From NCBI GenBank assembly GCA_039821145.1, contig JBCBOS010000001.1, positions 310,001 through 374,000 of the forward strand: DNA of 64,000 nt. Reading direction: 5' to 3'. Under the pieces are notes generated by a model. That model ran no database searches, was not told the DNA's origin, and worked only from the letters and a program-made list of their open reading frames with translations. The position numbers and the translations under genes are program-made. The stretch comes from JBCCSZ01 sp039821145 (GTDB taxonomy: Bacteria; Bacteroidota; Bacteroidia; Chitinophagales; Saprospiraceae). This document shows positions 58,540-64,000 of this stretch, in pieces (the first letter of the stretch is position 1; the number at the start of each line of letters is the position of its first letter).

Positions 58540-59883
58540 TCAACGGAAGCTGCTGACGACTCCAGCAGATGTCTGGAAGTGATACTGATTGTCTGCCGGA
58601 CCGAAAAAGCCAGTGAAGGTAGAACGGCAATCAATTCCGTATTCAATTGTGATGTTTTGACCAAATGGCAAGCGAACCGTTTCCGTAACATTGTTGGAAT
58701 ACCTTCCCACGCGACTGCAATTTCCGCAGGAGCTGCCATAGGACATGACGGTACGGGAGCTTACAGAGTTGTTGACGCGGATCAGGTGGCCAAAGTTGCA
58801 GGTGGCATTGGAGGTGTAGTTGGAAGCAGTGCGGTCGTGGCGCAAGCCCAGGTTGTGTCCTATTTCGTGAACAAAACTGTAATTGTCCAATGCACAGGAG
58901 GACTTGGTTACACTGAATACTCTGTTGATGTCGCTGCTGTTGACGGGAGGGGTATTGTACTGTGCCAGTCCACAGTAGCTACTGCTGGGGACAATCAAGG
59001 CAACCAGGTCTGCTCTCAATGCGTCGCGCATGGCACTTATGGTGGCATCGGACTTGATGTAGTTCAAATCTGAGCTGAGTATTCCCCCCACTGCACTGTA
59101 GTTGTTAAGGCATACCACATTGATGTCCAAGGTGATGTTGGTATTGCCATAAGCGTCGAATACGTCCTCAGCATTTTCTTCATAATCAGCCTTGAGGAGG
59201 TCAGACATGCGGAGGCCAAAAACTTTCTGGCAGGCATTTCTCATCTGGCGAGGGAAGAGCAGCATGACGCGCATCACTGTATTTCGCTCCTGTGCGACAG
59301 GTCCCAGCTCGGGTTGTACATCATTGCCCAGGCCTTCGTCTTGCATGCTGCAATATTCGTCGGGAAAGGCGGAGGCATCCATTTCGGCGATGAACATCTG
59401 GCGCTCGTTGGCGGGCCAAATGCGATACATTTTGTCGTCGATCTGAATGCGCCCGATGACAACTGTTTTCAGGTTGGTAAAAATGGCTCGGCCATATACT
59501 TTGGATTCGATGTCCCCTTTCCAGACGGTAATGCCATCGCCCTTGTTGATCAGGTCAGTTGTTTTGACCGTGACGGAAACATCATCGAAAAGATTCAGTA
59601 CTACCTTGTCGTCCTTTTTGCCTTCTAGAATGGTCGTTTGGTAGAAATCTTCGTTGAGGCTCACGTAGCGTTTGCGGATGACATAGTCGAAGGGGAATTC
59701 CAATTCCTTGTTGATTTCCTGGCCGTCCTCTACTTGTGTAAAAATTCCTCCTTGGATGAGACTTTGTCCGTCGTTGAGGAAGTTGTCGTCTTTGTTTCCA
59801 CAGCTGCTGAGAAATAAAACGAAGGCTGCGGATAGCAATGCGAATGAGAATTTCTTGAAGTGGTTGAAGTACATTGGTTGCAT
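58540..59883 (-). CDS. Reprolysin-like zinc metalloprotease lipoprotein
   Basis: A 447-residue lipoprotein with signal 'FALLSAAFVLFLSSC' and a following G-N-K-D-D. Residues ~30-200 form a propeptide-like region. The catalytic domain carries the metzincin zinc motif HEIGHNLGLRHD (~340) and Met-turn 'TVMSYGSSCGNC', with several Cys residues nearby for disulfides. The overall pattern is like M12B/M72-type reprolysin-like peptidases of bacteria. It should act outside the cell or in the periplasm on unknown proteins. The C-terminal ~50 residues ('NITIEYGIDCRSTFTGFFGPADNQYHFQTSAG') are beta-rich. Met4 is an alternative start. It is convergent with batD and has its own terminator. Confidence 0.88.
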   Translation of the reverse strand: MQPMYFNHFKKFSFALLSAAFVLFLSSCGNKDDNFLNDGQSLIQGGIFTQVEDGQEINKELEFPFDYVIRKRYVSLNEDFYQTTILEGKKDDKVVLNLFDDVSVTVKTTDLINKGDGITVWKGDIESKVYGRAIFTNLKTVVIGRIQIDDKMYRIWPANERQMFIAEMDASAFPDEYCSMQDEGLGNDVQPELGPVAQERNTVMRVMLLFPRQMRNACQKVFGLRMSDLLKADYEENAEDVFDAYGNTNITLDINVVCLNNYSAVGGILSSDLNYIKSDATISAMRDALRADLVALIVPSSSYCGLAQYNTPPVNSSDINRVFSVTKSSCALDNYSFVHEIGHNLGLRHDRTASNYTSNATCNFGHLIRVNNSVSSRTVMSYGSSCGNCSRVGRYSNNVTETVRLPFGQNITIEYGIDCRSTFTGFFGPADNQYHFQTSAGVVSSFR

Positions 59884-60418
59884 GTTTGACTTAATTTTGT
59901 GACTTGAAAATGTGGTTGAATATGGTGAATGATACAGCCATCTAGGGCCGCATCAAGGACAGATGTCCAGAAGCAGCACAGCAGAGACAGGGCGAATCAA
60001 GAGACTCACCACAGTTGTCTACACATGAATGATGGCATAACTAAAAAGCTCATTTACGCGGATGCACCAAAGGCTTCCACGAGCAAACGACACAAAAAAA
60101 TTGACGGGAAGAATGACAGACAAATCATTCCATCAAACAGCTTGGATACTGAGAATTGACCAATGTTTACAATACTGACGGAAATGTGAACTTTATCAAT
60201 TGTGGGTACGAGAGCCGTACGAAAGTTCCATCTCTTTTGAATTGACAAAGAAGGCTTGGAGCCCATTGAAGAAACTGCTGATTGCCCTTAGCAGCTGTAA
60301 CAAATTCACATTTTTATTTTGCAATAATGCAAGCCAAAGACGAGAAAAATTGAGAATAATACAATTTGATTTTGAAAATACATCAAACACCAACGAGTGG
60401 TAGGGACACCTCAATGCA
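59884..60418. other. Intergenic region without a recognisable gene
   Basis: 535 bases. Short frames are present (e.g. 59929-60159) but rich in polar residues with no domain or export signal, so I do not call them. A perfect small hairpin GTACG/CGTAC lies at about 60206-60220. The right part is AT-rich. Confidence 0.45.
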
Positions 60419-60754
60419 TCAGCCGACAATTTGCACCACAAAGAAATACATGGCCGGTACCAAAATATTGACAGCCACTGTCAACAGAAAAAATGAAATG
60501 ACCACTTTCATTCTCGCCCGGCCGATGATTGTCAATACATTGCCGAAGAAGAACAACATATCGACAAAGACGTAGGGCAAAAACAAAGGTGTCATCGACA
60601 TGAGGATCAGACTAATGGGCATGACAGACCCCACCAAGGTAATGAAGGAGATCGAGTACCAGAGGAAATGTTGTCCTTCCTGCCGAGTGCAAAAATCATT
60701 GTATCGATCGAGGATTGTTTTCCGTTGAGATAAATCATAACTTTCCTGTGTCAT
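60419..60754 (-). CDS. Small membrane protein of unknown function
   Basis: A 111-residue integral membrane protein with an N-terminal charged segment ('MTQESYDLSQRKTILDRYNDFCTRQEGQ') and three hydrophobic helices: ~30-50 ('FLWYSISFITLVGSVMPISLIL'), ~55-75 ('TPLFLPYVFVDMLFFFGNVL') and ~82-108 ('VVISFFLLTVAVNILVPAMYFFVVQ'). I recognise no family. A TTG further upstream (60799) would extend the frame by 15 codons, but a promoter-like TATCTTTG at 60804-60797 would then lie inside the gene, so the ATG at 60754 is preferred. It is divergent from the Crp/Fnr regulator gene, with about 100 bases between, and may be controlled by it (inference). Confidence 0.62.
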   Translation of the reverse strand: MTQESYDLSQRKTILDRYNDFCTRQEGQHFLWYSISFITLVGSVMPISLILMSMTPLFLPYVFVDMLFFFGNVLTIIGRARMKVVISFFLLTVAVNILVPAMYFFVVQIVG

Positions 60755-60796
60755 ATCGGTGCCATTTACAGTTATTGAGACAGCTTTCTTTTGCGA

Positions 60797-60804
60797 CAAA
60801 GATA
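60797..60804 (-). promoter_or_regulatory. Putative -7 element of the small membrane protein gene
   Basis: Minus-strand TATCTTTG is a perfect TAnnTTTG match, 43 bases before the ATG at 60754. No clear -33 TTG is seen upstream. It helps decide the start of the gene. Confidence 0.35.
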
Positions 60805-60855
60805 TTGACTGGCCGGCCCACAGCTTTATGACCTACATCATAAGAGAATAGTATC

Positions 60856-61443
60856 ATGATTGATAAAAATACATTGAAGACATACGGAGCCGTTCAAAAA
60901 AAGCTGCGCCCAGGAGAAATGCTGTTTCAAGAAGGAGACGATCCCATCTTTTACTATCAAGTGGAAACGGGAGAGATCAAACTGACCAATTACAATGACA
61001 AAGGAAAAGAAATGATCCAGGGAATCTTTTCCCAAGGAGAGGGATTTGGAGCACCTTCCTTGGTCGGTGACTTTCCGGTCTGTTCCAATGCAGAGGCGAC
61101 GACAGCAACAACATTGATTTGCCTGGAAAAAAGCCTTTTCCTGAAAATGCTCAATGAAAATCACGACATCAGCATGTGGTTCCTCAAAGAGATGTCAAAA
61201 CGAATCCGCTTCAAATCGATGATTGCCATAGAGATCAATTGCCACGAAGCCGAAAAGAGAATCATCAATCTGTTGGAATACCTGAAACAAGAGGCTGGCC
61301 ATGAATCAGAATTTCAAGTCAAGCTGACCCGACAGGAGATCGCCAACATCATTGGGTTGCGAGTGGAGACTGTGATCCGGGCCATCAAGAGCCTGAAAGA
61401 CAAAAATCTGATCAAGGTGAAAAACCGCAAGCTTTACATATGA
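60856..61443 (+). CDS. Crp/Fnr-family transcriptional regulator
   Basis: A 195-residue regulator: an N-terminal cyclic-nucleotide-binding-type beta roll ('KKLRPGEMLFQEGDDPIFYYQVETGEIKLTNYNDKGKEMIQGIFSQGEGFGAPSLV'), a dimerisation helix ('RIRFKSMIAIEINCHEAEKRIINLLEYL') and a winged helix ('VKLTRQEIANIIGLRVETVIRAIKSLKDKNLIKVKNRKLYI'). The phosphate-binding cassette reads 'FGAPSLVGDFPVCSNAEATT' rather than the FGE...RSA of cAMP-binding CRP, so direct cAMP binding looks unlikely. No N-terminal Fe-S Cys cluster of FNR type is present. Its effector is unknown. It is divergent from the small membrane protein gene. Confidence 0.9.
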   Translation: MIDKNTLKTYGAVQKKLRPGEMLFQEGDDPIFYYQVETGEIKLTNYNDKGKEMIQGIFSQGEGFGAPSLVGDFPVCSNAEATTATTLICLEKSLFLKMLNENHDISMWFLKEMSKRIRFKSMIAIEINCHEAEKRIINLLEYLKQEAGHESEFQVKLTRQEIANIIGLRVETVIRAIKSLKDKNLIKVKNRKLYI

Positions 61444-61460
61444 GGTGTTCCGAGTGCAAA

Positions 61461-64000
61461 TCAATCATCGGCTTCTTCCTGTTCCGGACTGGTCATGGCC
61501 GATGGCATGATGTGGGTCCGGGCAAACTCACACCAACTGCAGCTGCTCTCTCCACAACCTTCGTAAAACTCGTGCTTCATGATGCGCGCATAGGCATCGC
61601 GAATCATCTCCCCCACCTGCTCCAAATCTTTTTTGTCAAAGTCGACGGACTTGATGTCGAAGACTCCTTTGCTGCTGAGTTCCAAATAGGAAATGGCTCC
61701 GGCCGATGCCTTGTATTCGTTTTGAATGGACTCGTACAAGATTTTGTAAAACACCAATTGACGCCAATAGTTGCCCCCCTGTGGATTGGACGACGAGGGG
61801 CGCCGAAGCTTCCGATCGCTCTGGCTGCCCGTCTTGTAGTCCACGATGAAGGCCTTTTTGTTGTCGATCAAATCGATGCGATCAATCGTACCAGTCAAAG
61901 GGACGCCATCAAATTCCACATTGCGAATTTGGTATTCCAAGAGTGATCGCTCGGGCCAGTCAGCCGAAAATTGATCGTAGTATTTTTCCAGCAAACTCCG
62001 CCCGGTTTTCAATCGTTGGCCAAAAACAGAACCGCCAAAATAACCCTTCTGCCGCGCCATCTCCTTTTGAAATGCTTCCAGTAAAATGGAGACATCTGGT
62101 AAGCTGTGGTCCTCCGACTGCCGACGTCGTTCAAACAATTTGTCCAAGGCATAGTGCATGGCCGTCCCGTAGGCTGCCGCCTCGCTCATGATGGTGGGCA
62201 CCCGCAAAATGTATTCGTAGTAAAAACTCAAGGGGCAACGCAAAAAAGTATTGAGGCTTGAAATGCTCAGTGTGAATCCTTGTAGCAATGCCTTGACCGC
62301 ATCCAGCCCCGGAGAGTCTACCCGCACGGGCTCGGGCTCCAGCAGCAGCAACAACTGCGCTTCCTCCATGCTGGCCACATCCAACTGCGCCACCTCTGGC
62401 TCGATGTCCATTTTCTCGCGAATCTCATCGATGTATTGCGCATGCTTCAATGCCTTGCCCCGCCGATCTGTCAGCGCATATGACAATTGCAATTTTTCCT
62501 TGGCGCGGGTCATGCCCACATAAAACAAGCGACGACGCGCCTCCAATGCATCTTCCTCCCCGGAAAACGTCAGGGTATCTGGATAGGCAAAACGCCCCGA
62601 GCCACGCCCCTTGGATGGCTCCCAATATTCGCTGACGCAATCGATGAGGAACACATATTGAAATTCCAGGCCCTTGGAGGAGTGAGCGGTGATGAGTTGG
62701 ACACCTTCCTCAGAATGAATGGTGCGGTTGACTTGTATGGGCAAACGGTTGGCATCCATGCTGTCGAGAATGTCGAGCAAGCGGCGCAAGCTCAACCTGG
62801 GATTGCGGTCTGTTTCGCGTTGTACAAAGTCCAAAAAGGTTTTCAACAGTTGCAACTGCCAGGCCTTATCATCCTGTGTCAATAAAAAGCCCAACCAGCC
62901 CGAGCGATTGATGAGTCGTTCGAGCAATTGCATGACGCTGAGATTGGCTTGGTCTAAAAGGAGTTGGTCCAAGAGCTTGGCAAATGTCAAAAAGTTTTCT
63001 GGCTGTCGACAATTCCGTTTGTGCAGCAAGTGCTCGTCGGCGATGATGTCCCGCCACTGCAATTTCTGCTCGTACTGATGAGCCGCCATGTGCTGGCTGA
63101 GCCTTGCCAAATCCGATGGCCTATTTTTGAGAAAGTCAAAATGCAGGATCCGAAACAAGAGGTACTCCCCGCTGTAAGGACGTTCGTATTCGGCTTGTAG
63201 ATAGCGGAGCAACTGCCGGATGTTTCGGACCAAAGGCATGTCCAGGACGTTGACCTCCCTCTTGGTCTTGTAGGGAATGTGGCGTCTTTCCAACAACTCA
63301 ATGAGATTGCGGGCTTGCTTGTGCCGGGCATAGATGACGGCCACTTCCTGAAGGGGAAATCCCTCGGCTTGCAGTTGAGCAATGGCATCGGCTATGCCCA
63401 CTTCCTCCTGCGCGCGATTGGCATAAGTCAGCAAGCGGACCTGGGCCGGAGAGCGAGCAAAGTCTGGATGGCGAGCCGTGAGGATTTTTTGCACCCCTCC
63501 CATTTGGCGAATGATGCGACGGGTATTTTGATCGATCACCGCACGGGAGGTATCCAATATGTTTTGAGAAGATCGATAGTTGTCTTCCAGCAAGACCAGG
63601 CTCAGGTCTTCTTGGTGCTGTTGATAAAATTCTTCCAGGTTCTTGAGCCTTGCTCCTTGAAACTCGTAAATCGACTGATCGTCATCTCCAACAATGAAGA
63701 TGTTGGGGGATTCCCAGTACTCGGCCAATTGCTGCACAATGCGGTTTTGCGATCCGTTGGTGTCTTGGTACTCATCAATCAAAAAATACAAGTATTGTTC
63801 CTGGTACTGGCGCAACAGGGCTGGCTGCTTTTCAAATGCCCGCAGCACCCACAAGATCATGTCGTCAAAATCGTAGCGATTGGCTTTTTGCATCTCTTCG
63901 ATGTAGACGGGGTACAGGTCTACGGCAGCGGCCAGACGGTTCATTCGTTCGATCTCCTCTTCGTATTTCCAACGCTTGAGATCACCTTTTTTTGCGTCGC
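61461..64000 (-). CDS. UvrD-type helicase with C-terminal PD-(D/E)XK nuclease, 5' truncated
   Basis: The frame stays open to the window edge, so the N-terminus (with Walker A) is missing; about 845 residues are seen. Superfamily 1A helicase motifs: II in 'FLIDEYQDTNGSQ', III 'VGDDDQSIYEFQGA', IV/V 'VQLITAHSSKGLEF' and VI 'LFYVGMTRAKEKLQL'. The C-terminal ~270 residues form a PD-(D/E)XK nuclease with 'GTIDRIDLIDNKKAFIVDYKTG' (D...D-x-K). A Cys in 'NTFLRCPLSFYYEY' and three Cys in 'GCGESSCSWCEFA' match the AddB-like [4Fe-4S] staple. Such proteins process broken DNA ends. No partner subunit gene is seen. It is convergent with the Crp/Fnr gene, 17 bases apart. Confidence 0.92.
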   Translation of the reverse strand, partial: DAKKGDLKRWKYEEEIERMNRLAAAVDLYPVYIEEMQKANRYDFDDMILWVLRAFEKQPALLRQYQEQYLYFLIDEYQDTNGSQNRIVQQLAEYWESPNIFIVGDDDQSIYEFQGARLKNLEEFYQQHQEDLSLVLLEDNYRSSQNILDTSRAVIDQNTRRIIRQMGGVQKILTARHPDFARSPAQVRLLTYANRAQEEVGIADAIAQLQAEGFPLQEVAVIYARHKQARNLIELLERRHIPYKTKREVNVLDMPLVRNIRQLLRYLQAEYERPYSGEYLLFRILHFDFLKNRPSDLARLSQHMAAHQYEQKLQWRDIIADEHLLHKRNCRQPENFLTFAKLLDQLLLDQANLSVMQLLERLINRSGWLGFLLTQDDKAWQLQLLKTFLDFVQRETDRNPRLSLRRLLDILDSMDANRLPIQVNRTIHSEEGVQLITAHSSKGLEFQYVFLIDCVSEYWEPSKGRGSGRFAYPDTLTFSGEEDALEARRRLFYVGMTRAKEKLQLSYALTDRRGKALKHAQYIDEIREKMDIEPEVAQLDVASMEEAQLLLLLEPEPVRVDSPGLDAVKALLQGFTLSISSLNTFLRCPLSFYYEYILRVPTIMSEAAAYGTAMHYALDKLFERRRQSEDHSLPDVSILLEAFQKEMARQKGYFGGSVFGQRLKTGRSLLEKYYDQFSADWPERSLLEYQIRNVEFDGVPLTGTIDRIDLIDNKKAFIVDYKTGSQSDRKLRRPSSSNPQGGNYWRQLVFYKILYESIQNEYKASAGAISYLELSSKGVFDIKSVDFDKKDLEQVGEMIRDAYARIMKHEFYEGCGESSCSWCEFARTHIMPSAMTSPEQEEADD

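Noticed and set aside
59929..60159. Possible 76-codon gene in the gap after the metalloprotease
   Set aside because: Polar, Lys/Asp/Ser-rich translation with no start context, domain or regular hydrophobic pattern.
60200..60235. Group II intron domain V-like sequence (GAGCCGTACGAAAG)
   Set aside because: Only half of the domain V helix is present and no intron reverse transcriptase or other domains are nearby.

Overview
The window is a stretch of bacterial chromosome, most likely from the phylum Bacteroidota and probably its Saprospiria branch. The evidence is two proteins ending in type IX secretion (T9SS) sorting domains, a MoxR-DUF58-Bat aerotolerance cluster, Bacteroidota-style gene families (CarboxypepD_reg-like, DUF4920, RicT with an N-terminal Cys-rich region, LytS/LytTR with a Reg_prop propeller), and putative promoters of the TTG-N(17-22)-TAnnTTTG type. 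The lineage is inferred from gene content; no rRNA gene is present. I see no insertion sequence, integrase, prophage or CRISPR array.

Layout. 1-7600: end of a phytanoyl-CoA dioxygenase-like gene, two small secreted proteins, Lon protease, topoisomerase IV subunit B and an AntA-like protein. 7900-15000: a vitamin K-dependent carboxylase-like (HTTM) membrane protein, a lipoprotein, and a LytS-type sensor kinase with its LytTR regulator. 15600-20400: a rightward run of small metabolic or unknown genes (VOC, DUF1761, phosphodiester glycosidase, alpha/beta hydrolase, Skp-like chaperone, others). 20500-27200: leftward housekeeping genes (lpdA, ricT, holB, glutathione peroxidase, rpsF-rpsR-rplI) with a pterin synthase on the other strand. 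27300-41400: a surface/secretion block holding two MORN-repeat caspase-like proteases that flank a 2,920-residue Ca-binding-type T9SS protein and a T9SS esterase. 41700-45300: a DUF4920 lipoprotein, a TPR-adenylate cyclase and an HD phosphohydrolase. 45300-46500: a gene-poor, partly AT-rich region with two tandem 131-nt tRNA-like RNA genes on the minus strand. 46500-58400: a lipoprotein, an SDR, and a moxR-DUF58-batA-batB-batC-batD cluster with an unusual fusion. 58400-64000: a metalloprotease lipoprotein, a small membrane protein, a Crp/Fnr regulator and the 3' part of a UvrD-type helicase/nuclease.

Main points of interest. (1) The tandem tRNA-like genes at 45747-45877 and 45939-46069 have a 7-bp acceptor stem, D arm, T arm and encoded CCA, but carry about 59 nt between the anticodon-arm position and the T arm. 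They are preceded by a promoter-like sequence and followed by an intrinsic terminator, and the copies differ only in a way that keeps the helices. (2) The giant T9SS protein contains three long super-repeats of about 456 residues. (3) Two MORN-caspase genes bracket the T9SS-exported proteins. (4) A DUF4381-like protein is fused in frame to BatA, and batD is preceded by a short N-terminal paralogue.

All calls are from reading the sequence and translations; no database search was run.
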